Positions 24,192-33,147 of a DNA stretch of 64,000 bases are shown piece after piece (the stretch's first letter is position 1; every line of letters starts with the position of its first letter). The position numbers and the translations under genes are program-made. This stretch comes from Pelomonas margarita. Its GTDB lineage: Bacteria; Pseudomonadota; Gammaproteobacteria; Burkholderiales; Burkholderiaceae_C. Under the pieces are notes generated by a model. It was not told the origin of the DNA, ran no database searches, and was given only the letters and a program-made list of their open reading frames with translations. Location: the NCBI RefSeq assembly GCF_043555875.1, contig NZ_JBIGHW010000004.1:439178-503177 (forward strand). The letters run 5' to 3'.

Positions 24192-24352
24192 AGAGGTTGA
24201 GAGTTTTTTGGCCGTGCCCGAAAGGCGCGTCAAAACGCCGCTGATCTAGGCGCAAAGCACAGCCATAGTTCTGGCTATGGCGAGCATTTGCAACGACGGG
24301 CGGGGGCGTTTTGGCGTGCAAAGCGGGCATGGGTGAAGGACTCTCAACCTCT
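24192..24352. repeat. 161-bp imperfect inverted-repeat element (MITE-like)
   Basis: Outer arms AGAGGTTGAGAGT (24192-24204) and ACTCTCAACCTCT (24340-24352) are perfect 13-bp inverted repeats. Inner arms CGTCAAAACGCC (24228-24239) and GGCGTTTTGGCG (24305-24316) pair at 11 of 12 positions. A central CCATAG/CTATGG pair (24263-24280) caps the fold. It lies between two convergent genes, and its right end touches the stop codon of the LysR gene. The nested arms suggest a mobile or repeated palindromic element that also ends transcription. No coding frame is present. Confidence 0.75.
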
Positions 24353-25296
24353 CAGATGCCGAAGTCGTCGGCCTCGCCGTTCATGGCTTTCTCGATGAGT
24401 CGGCGCGACAGCCGCTCCGATAGCAGCTCGGCAAAGGTGTAGACGTAGTTGCGCAGGTAAGCGCCGCGCTTGAAGGCGATGCGCGTGACATTGCTGCCCA
24501 GCAACTCGCCCAGCGGGCGGGCGACGAGGTCGCTGCCCGGCGGCTCTTCGCGCATGGCCATCTCGGCCACGATGCCCACGCCCATGCCCAGGCGCACATA
24601 GGTCTTGATGACGTCCGAGTCGATGGCCTCCAGCACGATGTTGGGCGTCAGGTGGCGGGCCGCGAAGGCCTTGTCGATGCGCGTGCGGCCGGTGAAGCTG
24701 GGGTGGTAGGACACCAGCGGCTCGGCGCCGATTTGCTCCAGGCTGATGCGCTCGGCCGTGGCCAGCGGGTGGTCGCGCGGCACCACCATCACGTGCTGCC
24801 ATTCGTAGCATGGCAAGGTGACCAGCTCCGGGTACTGTGCCAGCGACTCCGTGGCCAAGCCCAGATCGGCGGTCTCGTCGATGAGCATGCGGGCGACCTG
24901 GTCCGGGCTGCCCTGGTGCAGGCTGACGCGCAGCTGCGGCAAGTTCTTGCGCAGCTGGGCCACCGGCGCGGGCAGCACGTAGCGGGCCTGCGTGTGGGTG
25001 GTGGCGATGGAGAAGGTGCCGCTGTCCTGGCGCGAGTACTCTTCGCCGATGCGCTTCAGGTTGGCCACCTCGCGCAGGATGATCTCGATGCAGGCCAGCA
25101 CCTGCTCGCCGGGCTCGGTGATGCGGCGCAGCCGCTTGCCGTGGCGGGAGAAGATGTCCACGCCTAGCTCCTCTTCCAGCTCCAGGATGGCCTTGGACAC
25201 GCCGGGTTGCGAGGTGAACAGTGCCTTGGCGGTCTCGGTGAGGTTGAGGTTGCGCCGGGCGGCTTCCTGGACGAAGCGGAACTGATGGAGATTCAT
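24352..25296 (-). CDS. LysR-family regulator, CysB-type
   Basis: A 314-residue protein. The N-terminal winged helix is NLHQFRFVQEAARRNLNLTETAKALFTSQPGVSKAI, the CysB/Cbl version of the LysR domain. The effector domain includes FSIATTHTQARYVLP, the segment that binds sulfate, thiosulfate or O-acetylserine in CysB. The C-terminus has the LRNYVYTFAELLS segment typical of this subgroup. It probably controls sulfur assimilation. It lies 33 bases downstream of cbiX, which makes the metal-free siroheme step relevant to sulfite reductase. Its stop overlaps the edge of the inverted-repeat element. Confidence 0.92.
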   Translation of the reverse strand: MNLHQFRFVQEAARRNLNLTETAKALFTSQPGVSKAILELEEELGVDIFSRHGKRLRRITEPGEQVLACIEIILREVANLKRIGEEYSRQDSGTFSIATTHTQARYVLPAPVAQLRKNLPQLRVSLHQGSPDQVARMLIDETADLGLATESLAQYPELVTLPCYEWQHVMVVPRDHPLATAERISLEQIGAEPLVSYHPSFTGRTRIDKAFAARHLTPNIVLEAIDSDVIKTYVRLGMGVGIVAEMAMREEPPGSDLVARPLGELLGSNVTRIAFKRGAYLRNYVYTFAELLSERLSRRLIEKAMNGEADDFGI

Positions 25297-25329
25297 GGCG
25301 GGGGCGGTGAGTCGCCGAGAAGGCGTCGG

Positions 25330-25701
25330 TCAGTCGAGTACGCCCAGGCAGGTCTGGGTGATGGCCTGCAGCATGGCTTCCTGGTCGCCCAGCGGCGGGT
25401 GCAGCAGCCACTCGATGGCGTCGCCATGCAGCTCGCGCAGGCGCTCTAGCAGCACGGGCACATCGCGCCGCACATGGCCGCCAGTGCCAAGGAACAGCGG
25501 CAGCACGTGCACGCGCGTGCAGCCGGCGGCGGCCAGCTGGGCTGCTGCCTGCTCCATGTCGGGCGACATCAGTTCCAGGTAGGCCATGGCCAGTGGCGTG
25601 TCGGGCCGGGCGGCGCGCAGCCGCTCGGTGACGATCTCAAAGGGCCGTGCCCACGCGGGGTCACGCGCGCCATGCGCGAACAGTAGCAATCCATCCATCA
25701 T
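25330..25701 (-). CDS. cbiX: CbiX-type sirohydrochlorin chelatase
   Basis: A 123-residue short form of the chelatase family. It has LLLFAHGARDPAWARPFE with the first metal-binding histidine, MAYLELMSPDMEQA and VHVLPLFLGTGGHVRRDVP with the second histidine. Short CbiX proteins insert Fe or Co into sirohydrochlorin for siroheme or cobalamin. The ATG at 25701 overlaps the lptG stop by 4 bases. The nearby CysB-like gene points to siroheme for sulfite reduction, which is an inference from context. Confidence 0.9.
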   Translation of the reverse strand: MMDGLLLFAHGARDPAWARPFEIVTERLRAARPDTPLAMAYLELMSPDMEQAAAQLAAAGCTRVHVLPLFLGTGGHVRRDVPVLLERLRELHGDAIEWLLHPPLGDQEAMLQAITQTCLGVLD

Positions 25702-26822
25702 CGGTAGCGCACCAGCCAGGTGAAGGCGGCCAGGGACATGGCCAGGTAGAGCAGGCTTGGCGTTGCTGCCACAGCCCAGGGCGTCCAGTTCTTCAGCAGG
25801 CCTAGATGGCCGGCCACGTTGTTCAGCAGTACGAAGCTGATGCCGAGCATGATGCCGCCGAACACCTTGATGCTGATGCCGCCGGAGCGCCCGTGCAGAT
25901 AGGCAAAGGGCAGGGCCAGCGCCACCATGACGAAACAGGCGAAGGGGTAGAAGGCCTTGCGCCAGAACTGGATGTTGTGCGCCTGGGCGGATTGCTCCTG
26001 CGCCGACAGGTGCTCTGTGTAGCGGAACAGTTCGACCGTCGACATGGACACCGCCGGCAGCACGGCCGCCGCGATCACGCCGGCATGCAGCGAGCTCTGC
26101 CAGCTCAACTGGTCCAGGCGCTGCTCGGTGACGACGACCTGCCCCACGCTGCGGCTGCCGGTGGCGCCAGGTTGCCAGCTCGTGCGGGCCGCGTCCTGCA
26201 GGCGCCACAGGCCCTGGGCGTCCACGCTGACCCGCGCTGCCTCGGTGCGCGACATCAGCCGGCCCTGGGCATCGAACTCGAAGATGCGCACATCGGCCAG
26301 CTCGCCGCCCGAGCCGACGCGGCCCACCTTGACCGAGTAGCTGCGTTCCTGGCCGTCGACCTGCCGGTGGTCTTTCAGCCAGGCGCCGCGGCCGGTGTTG
26401 CCGGTGTCGCGGCCCAGGCGGGCGCGCAGCTCGTCACCCTGGCGCTCGAAGGCGGGCGCCACGTAGTCACCCATCACGAAGGTCAACACGGCGAAGGCCG
26501 CAGCCAGGCCGGCCAGCAGCGCCAGCGCTCGACCCGGGCCCAGGCCCCCGGTGCGCAGGATGGTGAACTCGCTGCTCTGCGCCAGCCGGGCCAGCGCGAG
26601 GATGGCGCCGATCAGCACGGCGATGGGGAACATCTCGTAGAAGTTGCCCGGCATCTCCATCGCGGCCAGCAGCGCAGCCTTGCCGGCACCGGCGCCGACC
26701 CGGGCCATGCGCTCGATCTCCTCTACGAAGTCGATGAAGAAGGACAGCGACAGCAGTGACAGCGTGACCAGCAGCACCGAGCCGGCGATGTCCTTGTATA
26801 GAAGGCGGCGGACGGTCTTCAT
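25698..26822 (-). CDS. lptG: LPS export ABC transporter permease LptG
   Basis: A 374-residue inner-membrane protein of the YjgP/YjgQ family. There are three N-terminal membrane helices, a periplasmic jelly-roll domain of about 160 residues (GAWLKDHRQVDGQERSYSVKV and following) and three C-terminal helices. Landmarks are VTLSLLSLSFFIDFVEEIERM and GGISIKVFGGIMLGISFVLLNN. With LptF and the ATPase LptB it extracts lipopolysaccharide from the inner membrane. The ATG overlaps the lptF stop by 4 bases. Confidence 0.95.
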   Translation of the reverse strand: MKTVRRLLYKDIAGSVLLVTLSLLSLSFFIDFVEEIERMARVGAGAGKAALLAAMEMPGNFYEMFPIAVLIGAILALARLAQSSEFTILRTGGLGPGRALALLAGLAAAFAVLTFVMGDYVAPAFERQGDELRARLGRDTGNTGRGAWLKDHRQVDGQERSYSVKVGRVGSGGELADVRIFEFDAQGRLMSRTEAARVSVDAQGLWRLQDAARTSWQPGATGSRSVGQVVVTEQRLDQLSWQSSLHAGVIAAAVLPAVSMSTVELFRYTEHLSAQEQSAQAHNIQFWRKAFYPFACFVMVALALPFAYLHGRSGGISIKVFGGIMLGISFVLLNNVAGHLGLLKNWTPWAVAATPSLLYLAMSLAAFTWLVRYR

Positions 26823-27916
26823 GCCGGCACCGCCTTGGCCCGGCGGCGCAGGCAGAAGCGGTTGCCGTTGTCGCGCAGCCAGATGACGGCCAACGCCAGC
26901 AGCAGCGCCGTGCCGTGCAGTGTCAACAGCGCCTTGGGCAGTGTCATGCGGCTGTTGCCGACCCAGGACTGGGACAGGCTGATGAGGTTGAAGTACACGA
27001 CGAAGGCCAGCAGTGCGAACAGCAGGTTCCAGTTGTTGGCCCGGCGCGGGTTGGAGGCGGCGAGCCCGATGCCCAGCAAGGCCATGTTGAAGGCGCCAAG
27101 GATCATGCCCAGCCGCCAGGCGAGTTCGCCATGGTGCTTGGGCGTGGGGTTCCTGAGCAGATCCAGCGTGGGCATGGCCTTGGGGGGCAACTGGTTGGCG
27201 TTGGCCATCACCTGCGGGTCGGTCATGACCTTGTACTGCTCGAAGCGGGCCAGGCTCTTCTCGCCCGTCTTGAGCTGGGTCTCGTTGCGCTGGCCGTGGT
27301 CCAGCACGAGGTAGCGGTCGTCGCCTTCCATCTGCAGGCGGCCACGGGAAGAGGTGGTCACCGATTCGCGGTCTTGGTCGCTGGACAGGATGAAGACGTT
27401 GCGGCCCGTGGCGGCATCGTCACCGTCGCGTTCGATGAAGAAAACCCGGCTGCCGTCGCTGGAACTCTGGAACTGGCCCGGCGCCACGCGGGAGAGGTCG
27501 CTGCGCTTCTGGTAGCGCTCCTTGAGCTCGGCACTGTTCTGGTTGCCCCAGGGCCACACGATGAGTTCCAGCACCACCACGGCCAGCAGCACGGGCCAGG
27601 CCATGCGCAGCACCGGCCGGATGAAGGTGGACAGCGGGATGCCGCTGGCGAACCAGATCGTCATCTCCGACTCGCGGTACAGCCGCCCGAGCGTCATGAC
27701 GACGGCCAGGAACAGCGACAGCACCAGCATGGTGGCCAGGTGGGCGATGGTCGCGTAGCCCATCAGCAGCACCACATCCTGTGGCGCCACGTTGCCGCCC
27801 GCTGCCTGGCCCAGCGTCTTGATCAGCGTCTGCGTCAACATGATGGTCAGGATGACCACCAGCGTGACGCCAAAGCTCTTGGCGAGCTCGGATCGCGTGG
27901 ATGAATCGAATAACAT
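26819..27916 (-). CDS. lptF: LPS export ABC transporter permease LptF
   Basis: A 365-residue partner of LptG with the same layout of three plus three membrane helices around a periplasmic domain. Typical parts are FDSSTRSELAKSFGVTLVVI, LMGYATIAHLATMLVLSLFLAV and the region after EFNMALLGIGLAASNPRR. ATG 27916 is preferred over an upstream GTG at 27925. It is divergent from pepA with only 30 bases between the starts, a gene order common in beta- and gammaproteobacteria. Confidence 0.94.
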   Translation of the reverse strand: MLFDSSTRSELAKSFGVTLVVILTIMLTQTLIKTLGQAAGGNVAPQDVVLLMGYATIAHLATMLVLSLFLAVVMTLGRLYRESEMTIWFASGIPLSTFIRPVLRMAWPVLLAVVVLELIVWPWGNQNSAELKERYQKRSDLSRVAPGQFQSSSDGSRVFFIERDGDDAATGRNVFILSSDQDRESVTTSSRGRLQMEGDDRYLVLDHGQRNETQLKTGEKSLARFEQYKVMTDPQVMANANQLPPKAMPTLDLLRNPTPKHHGELAWRLGMILGAFNMALLGIGLAASNPRRANNWNLLFALLAFVVYFNLISLSQSWVGNSRMTLPKALLTLHGTALLLALAVIWLRDNGNRFCLRRRAKAVPA

Positions 27917-27946
27917 CAAACGCACTTCTATCTACTTCCAGTCATT

Positions 27947-29410
27947 ATGGACTTCAAGGTTCAAGCCACAGAGTTGGATGCACTCGCTACCGCGGGTGCT
28001 GACGCGCTCATCGTGGTGCTCGGCGGCGACACGCTGCCCCAAGGCCTGGACGCCGTCGTCGCCAAACATGCGCAGACCGCGATCAAGCTCGGTGACTTTT
28101 CGCTGAAGGCCGGCCAGGCGATCACGCTCACGCAGGCCGACGGCCTGAAGGCGGCGCGCTTGGTGCTGGCCGCCAGCGGCAAGACGACGCTGGCGGCGGC
28201 CCGTGCCGCGCTGGCGGCGGGGCTGGCCCAGGTCAAGCCACGCGGCGTCGCGAGCGCGGCGGTCGTGTTTGCCGGCTTCGACGAGGCGCTGGTGGAGGCG
28301 TTGTCCGAGCAGGCCGCCGTGGCCGGCACGGAAGCGGTATATGTTTACCGCCACACCAAGCCCAGCGCGGCTCCGGCGCCCAAGCTGGCCAAGCTGACGC
28401 TGCTGGTGGGCAAGGCTGCGCTGAAGGCGGCCAAGGCGGGCCTGGCCCGCGGTGAGGCCGTCGCGGCCGGCATCGAGCTCGCCCGTGAATGCGCCAACCG
28501 CCCTGGCAACCACGCAACGCCCACATATCTGGGCGAGGTCGTGCAACAACTGGGCAAGACCCACGGCTTCAAGGTCGAGGTGCTGGACAAGAAGGCCGTC
28601 GAGAAGCTGGGCATGGGCAGTTTCCTGGCCGTAGCCCAGGGCTCGGACGAGCCGCTGCGCTTCATCGTCGCCCGCTACGAAGGTGCGGCCAAGACGGTGG
28701 CGCCGGTGGTGCTGGTCGGCAAGGGCATCACCTTCGACACCGGCGGCATCTCGCTGAAGCCGGGCGCTGAGATGGACGAGATGAAGTTCGACATGGGTGG
28801 CGCGGCCAGCGTCATCGGCACGCTGCGCGCGGTGGCCGAACTCAAGCCCAAGCTGAACCTCGTCGTCATCGTCGCAGCCTGCGAAAACATGCCTAGCGGC
28901 CGCGCGATCAAGCCGGGCGATGTGGTCACGTCCATGTCGGGCCAGACCATCGAGATCCTGAACACCGACGCGGAAGGCCGCCTCATCCTGTGTGATGCGC
29001 TGACCTACGCGGAGCGCTTCAAGCCGGCGGTGGTGGTCGACGTCGCCACGCTGACCGGCGCCTGCGTGATCGCGCTGGGCGGTGTGCGCAGCGGCATGTA
29101 CGCCAGCGACGACGAACTGGCCGCCGCACTGACGACGGCGGGCGACGCTGCGCTGGACCCCTGCTGGCGCATGCCGCTGGACGACGAGTACGCCGAAGGC
29201 CTGAAGAGCAACTTCGCCGACGTGCCCAACATCGCCGGCCGTGCGGGCGGCTCCATCACGGCCGCCAAGTTCCTGCAGCGCTTCGCTGGCAAGTACCGCT
29301 GGGGCCACCTGGACATCGCCGGCACGGCCTGGAAGGGCGGCGCCGCGAAGGGCGCCACTGGCCGGCCCGTCGGTCTGCTGACGCACTTTGTGCTGGGCCA
29401 CGCGAAGTAA
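27947..29410 (+). CDS. pepA: Leucyl aminopeptidase (cytosol aminopeptidase, M17)
   Basis: A 487-residue enzyme of normal length. The C-terminal catalytic domain has the metal site in GKGITFDTGGISLKPG and KFDMGGAAS, and the M17 signature NTDAEGRL near base 28968. VGKG contributes the active-site lysine. It removes N-terminal leucine and other residues with two divalent metal ions, as a hexamer. In E. coli PepA also binds DNA. No clear Shine-Dalgarno sequence precedes the ATG. It is followed directly by holC, as in many proteobacteria. Confidence 0.96.
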   Translation: MDFKVQATELDALATAGADALIVVLGGDTLPQGLDAVVAKHAQTAIKLGDFSLKAGQAITLTQADGLKAARLVLAASGKTTLAAARAALAAGLAQVKPRGVASAAVVFAGFDEALVEALSEQAAVAGTEAVYVYRHTKPSAAPAPKLAKLTLLVGKAALKAAKAGLARGEAVAAGIELARECANRPGNHATPTYLGEVVQQLGKTHGFKVEVLDKKAVEKLGMGSFLAVAQGSDEPLRFIVARYEGAAKTVAPVVLVGKGITFDTGGISLKPGAEMDEMKFDMGGAASVIGTLRAVAELKPKLNLVVIVAACENMPSGRAIKPGDVVTSMSGQTIEILNTDAEGRLILCDALTYAERFKPAVVVDVATLTGACVIALGGVRSGMYASDDELAAALTTAGDAALDPCWRMPLDDEYAEGLKSNFADVPNIAGRAGGSITAAKFLQRFAGKYRWGHLDIAGTAWKGGAAKGATGRPVGLLTHFVLGHAK

Positions 29411-29412
29411 GC

Positions 29413-29835
29413 GTGGCGGTCCAGGTCAGCTTCTACAGCGACGCGGCGGATCCGCTGCACTTCGCCTGTCGGCTCGTCCGTCGCGCGCTCGCGTCGGGCA
29501 AGCCGGTGGGTGTCTGTGTGGCGGTGTCCGATTCGGCACGGCTCGACGAGTTGCTGTGGAGCTTCGACCCCATGGACTTCATCCCGCATCGACGCTGGGA
29601 TGGTGCCTCGCCGACGCCGCCCGGCGAGGTGCTGCTGGTCAGTGACGCCGCAGGTCTGCCGCATCGCGGCTTACTGCTGAACCTGTCGCTGGCACTGCCT
29701 GCCGATGCGCTGGCGTTTGAACGCGTGCTGGAGGTGGTCGGGCGCGAGCCGGATGCCGTCCAGGCTGGCCGTGAGCGCTACCGCACCTACAAGCAGGCGG
29801 GCGCACAGCTGGACCATTTCACTGCCGCGGGCTGA
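29413..29835 (+). CDS. holC: DNA polymerase III subunit chi
   Basis: A 140-residue protein that starts with GTG two bases after the pepA stop. It has the HolC pattern: VSFYSDAADPLHFACRLVRRAL, LDELLWSFDPMDFIPH, VLLVSDAAGLPHRGLLLNLS and a C-terminal RYRTYKQAGAQLDHF. Chi links the clamp-loader (through psi) to single-stranded DNA binding protein. The pepA-holC order supports the call. Confidence 0.93.
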   Translation: MAVQVSFYSDAADPLHFACRLVRRALASGKPVGVCVAVSDSARLDELLWSFDPMDFIPHRRWDGASPTPPGEVLLVSDAAGLPHRGLLLNLSLALPADALAFERVLEVVGREPDAVQAGRERYRTYKQAGAQLDHFTAAG

Positions 29836-29977
29836 TGCCGCGCTGTTGCGCCCAGTTCCCAGGGGCATGCTTTCCCGTATGAGTGCCCTTTCGGATTTGG
29901 GATATGTTCAATTCGTTGAAGGCTCAACGGTTGTCGCTGGTCTTTTTCTCTCTTCCCTTCCAAAACGGAGTTGATCC

Positions 29978-31117
29978 ATGCAAGTCAAATTGAATGTGGT
30001 GGTGGGTGCTGTGGCTGCGCTGCTCAGCGGCGTGGCGATGTCTCAAGAGCTGGTCGTCAAGATCGGCCACGTGGGCCCGAGCAGCGGCGCCATCGCCCAC
30101 CTGGGCAAGGACAACGAGCTGGGCGCGCGTCTGGCCATCGAGGAACTGAACGCCAAGGGTGTGAGCATCGGCGGCAAGAAGGCCAAGTTCGAACTGCTGG
30201 CTGAAGACGACGCTGCCGACCCCAAGCAGGGCACGGCCGCTGCCTCCAAGCTGGTGGACTCCAAGGTCAACGGCGTGGTGGGCCATCTGAACTCCGGCAC
30301 CTCCATTCCCGCGTCCAAGATCTACAGCGACGCCGGCATTCCGCAGATCAGCCCGTCGGCCACTGCCGTCGAGTTCACCAGCCGCGGCCTGAAGACGACC
30401 TTCCGTGTGGTGGCCAATGACGGCCAGCTGGGCGGCACGCTGGGTCGCTACGCCGCCACGACGCTGAAGGCCAAGAAGGTCGCCGTCATCGACGATCGCA
30501 CGGCTTACGGCCAGGGCGTGGCCAAGGAATTCGAGAAGGGTGCCAAGGCCAACGGCGCCACGGTCGTGGCCCATGAATTCACGACCGACAAGTCCATCGA
30601 CTTCAACACCATCCTGACGACCATCAAGGCCAAGAAGCCTGACGTCGTGTTCTTCGGCGGCATGGACGCCGTCGCCGGCCCGATGCTGCGCCAGATGAAG
30701 CAGCTGGGCATCACTGCCAAGTTCATGGGCGGTGACGGCATCTGCACGGGCAAGCTGCCGGAACTGTCGGCCGGCACCATGGCCGATGGCCAGGTGGTCT
30801 GCGCCGAGGCGGGCGGCGTCGAGGGCGAGGCCAAGAAGTCAATGGACGACTTCCGTGCCAAGTTCAAGGCCAAGTTCAACACCGACGTGCAGATCTACGC
30901 GCCGTATGTCTACGATGCCGTCAACGTGTTGGTGGACGCGATGGTCCGTGCCAAGTCTTCTGAGCCCGCGAAGTACCTGCCGGAGCTTTCCAAGACCAAC
31001 TACAAGGGCGTCACGGGCACCATTGCTTTCGACGCCAAGGGTGACATCAAGAACGGCTCGCTGACGCTGTACACCTACAAGGCCGGCACCCGCGAACAGA
31101 TCGCCGTGGTGCGCTGA
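29978..31117 (+). CDS. Branched-chain amino acid ABC transporter substrate-binding protein (LivK-like)
   Basis: A 379-residue periplasmic binding protein with a signal peptide of about 22 residues (VNVVVGAVAALLSGVAMSQ region). The mature part follows the type I fold: IGHVGPSSGAIAHLGKDNELGARLAIEELN, DDAADPKQGTAAASKLVD, ISPSATAVEFTSRG and VVFFGGMDAVAGPMLRQ. It probably binds leucine, isoleucine or valine. It stands alone: no permease or ATPase gene is adjacent. GGAG before the ATG serves as ribosome binding site. A strong terminator follows at 31166. Confidence 0.93.
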   Translation: MQVKLNVVVGAVAALLSGVAMSQELVVKIGHVGPSSGAIAHLGKDNELGARLAIEELNAKGVSIGGKKAKFELLAEDDAADPKQGTAAASKLVDSKVNGVVGHLNSGTSIPASKIYSDAGIPQISPSATAVEFTSRGLKTTFRVVANDGQLGGTLGRYAATTLKAKKVAVIDDRTAYGQGVAKEFEKGAKANGATVVAHEFTTDKSIDFNTILTTIKAKKPDVVFFGGMDAVAGPMLRQMKQLGITAKFMGGDGICTGKLPELSAGTMADGQVVCAEAGGVEGEAKKSMDDFRAKFKAKFNTDVQIYAPYVYDAVNVLVDAMVRAKSSEPAKYLPELSKTNYKGVTGTIAFDAKGDIKNGSLTLYTYKAGTREQIAVVR

Positions 31118-31165
31118 TATCGGCATACGCCCGATGCTGGATGCCCGAGCTGCTCGGGCGCCGAC

Positions 31166-31200
31166 GAAAACCCGCCGATGGCGGGTTTTCTTTTGTTTTC
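31166..31200 (+). terminator. Rho-independent terminator after the LivK-like gene
   Basis: A perfect 11-bp stem, GAAAACCCGCC (31166-31176) with GGCGGGTTTTC (31180-31190), closes on a GAT loop and is followed by TTTTGTTTTC. It lies 48 bases after the stop codon. Confidence 0.95.
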
Positions 31201-31716
31201 TCTCGGTGATGAATAGCGCGCGTCAATTCAAGGCCGGTCGGGTGGGTGTGTGTGGTATTTGCGCCTATCGGGATGGGTATCCGGGTTGGTTTGAAATGTA
31301 TGGTGCTGCATGTTTCCGGGTTTTCAAGTCCGGATCTGTGTCATTCGCACGTTTTGCTGCGTTGCCTGCGCCGCTTTCACGCGCTTGTCGTCGGCTTTGG
31401 GGTCTACTTGCGGCGCTTGTGAAGATTGCCTGCTGCCGGCCTGTTTTCATGGGTGTTTCGAGAGGGGCCACCCTCCAAACGGGGGGCTTTCAAGCCTGGG
31501 TGTCGGAGGCATGATGCCGGCGCGATCAAGGACTGGGTGCTGCGTCGGCCGTGGCTGACGTCGATGGCTTGGTACGCGAGCCGGTAAGCTTTGGCGGTCC
31601 GGTAAATAGAAAAATAGAAGATTTCCGGCTGGGAGTAAATTGATGGCCTGCGAATTCTGTTTTGTTGAATGAGTGAAATCGCGATCGGCGCTCGGCGGAA
31701 CTGATCGGGGATATAG
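31201..31716. other. Long non-coding leader region before the PEP-CTERM sugar transferase
   Basis: About 515 bases without a credible gene. Base composition drops clearly below that of the flanking genes, with AT-rich patches near 31605-31640 and 31655-31680. The open frames here have no codon bias and one runs through the terminator. GGGGA at 31707-31711 is the ribosome binding site of the next gene. I looked for a -24/-12 sigma-54 element and did not find a convincing one. The region probably carries the promoter and a long leader of the exopolysaccharide gene. Confidence 0.6.
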
Positions 31717-33099
31717 ATGATCAGAATATTCAATCATTATCTGCACAGGCAGACGCTGCTTCAGGTGTTCTTTGACCTGGGGCTGATCGTTTTTGCCGTG
31801 ATTGCTGTGGTGTTGAGCCAGGGCGAGTCGGCGCAGACCGTGCTGCCGTTCGCGGCGTCCCATGGTCTTTCGCTGGCTGGCTGCATGTTCGTGATCAATT
31901 CCGCGACGGGCTTCTATCAGCACGTCCACAACCGCTCGGTGACCGAGTCTTGCGCGCGCGCGCTGTTCGGCCTGCTGTTCGGCCTGCCGCTGGCGTACGT
32001 GATCTTTAGCCTGGTGCCGTCGACCACCAGTCACCGTGACTTGCTGACGCTGGTGGCCATGGTCGCCGTTGCGGCTGTCATGGTGCATCGTGTCTACGCG
32101 GCGCATTCCGGCGCGCAGGCCAGGTTGCGCAGCCGCATCCTGATCTTTGGTGTCGGCCCGGCCGCGCGCGCTGTCGGCAACACCCTGAGAGCATCTGATC
32201 CCCACGCGCAGATCGTCGGCTACTACGCCGGACCGAACGAAGAGCAGCACGAAGTGCCGCAGCCGGAGATCGTCAATGACGGCGCCAACCTGACCGAGGC
32301 TGCGCTGCGCCTGAATGTGGACGAGATCGTCGTGGCTTTGAGTGAACGCCGCGGCGGAAGCATGCCGTTGCGCCAGTTGCTGGATTGCAAGCTGGCTGGC
32401 GTGCGGGTGGTGGATATTGCGACGCATTTCGAGAAGACGCTGGCGCAGATCAACATCAAGCATGTCAACGCCGGCTGGCTGGTGTTCGGCGATGGCTTCA
32501 GCCAGGGCATGGTGCGGGCGGCGATCAAGCGGGCCTGCGATTTGGTGTTCGCGCTGCTGATCCTGGCGGTGTCCTGGCCGCTGATGCTGGTGACGGCGCT
32601 GGCCATCCGGTTGGAGTCTCGCGGTCCGGTGCTCTACCGTCAGGAGCGGGTGGGGTTGAACGGTGTCAACTTCAAGGTGATCAAGTTCCGCAGCATGCGA
32701 ACGGACGCCGAGAAGGACGGCAAGCCGCGCTGGGCCAGCAAGAACGACGACCGCGTCACGCGTGTCGGGCGCTTCATCCGCAAGGTCCGCATCGACGAGC
32801 TGCCGCAGCTCTTCAATGTGCTCATGGGTGAGATGAGCATGGTGGGGCCGCGTCCTGAGCGGCAGTACTTCGTGGATGAGCTGGTCAGCAAGATTCCATA
32901 TTTCGCGGTGCGCCACAGCGTCAAGCCGGGCGTGACCGGCTGGGCGCAGGTGCGCTACGAGTACGGCTCGACGATCGAGGACTCCGTTGAGAAATTGCAG
33001 TACGACCTGTACTACGTCAAGAACCATTCCCTCTTCCTGGATCTGCTGATCATGCTGGAGACGGTGGCCGTCGTTCTGACCGGCAAGGGCGCTCGCTGA
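31717..33099 (+). CDS. PEP-CTERM-associated polyprenyl-phosphate sugar transferase (TIGR03013-type)
   Basis: A 460-residue membrane enzyme. The first 120 residues have four hydrophobic segments, followed by a Rossmann-like CoA-binding domain (RILIFGVGPAARAVGNTL). The catalytic C-terminal domain starts KRACDLVFALLILAVSWPLML and includes RGPVLYRQERVGLNG, KFRSMRTDAE, RKVRIDELPQLFNVLMGEMSMVGPRPER and KPGVTGWAQV. It transfers the first sugar-phosphate to undecaprenyl phosphate for exopolysaccharide synthesis. This version is characteristic of genomes with exosortase A and PEP-CTERM proteins. prsK starts 48 bases downstream. Confidence 0.93.
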   Translation: MIRIFNHYLHRQTLLQVFFDLGLIVFAVIAVVLSQGESAQTVLPFAASHGLSLAGCMFVINSATGFYQHVHNRSVTESCARALFGLLFGLPLAYVIFSLVPSTTSHRDLLTLVAMVAVAAVMVHRVYAAHSGAQARLRSRILIFGVGPAARAVGNTLRASDPHAQIVGYYAGPNEEQHEVPQPEIVNDGANLTEAALRLNVDEIVVALSERRGGSMPLRQLLDCKLAGVRVVDIATHFEKTLAQINIKHVNAGWLVFGDGFSQGMVRAAIKRACDLVFALLILAVSWPLMLVTALAIRLESRGPVLYRQERVGLNGVNFKVIKFRSMRTDAEKDGKPRWASKNDDRVTRVGRFIRKVRIDELPQLFNVLMGEMSMVGPRPERQYFVDELVSKIPYFAVRHSVKPGVTGWAQVRYEYGSTIEDSVEKLQYDLYYVKNHSLFLDLLIMLETVAVVLTGKGAR

Positions 33100-33147
33100 G
33101 CGTCATGCCGGCATCGGCCCGCGCGCCGATGGCTGGCGTCAACCGGC

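Noticed and set aside
31134..31514. A 126-codon frame after the LivK-like gene
   Set aside because: It runs straight through a perfect terminator hairpin, has no ribosome binding site and shows no codon bias.
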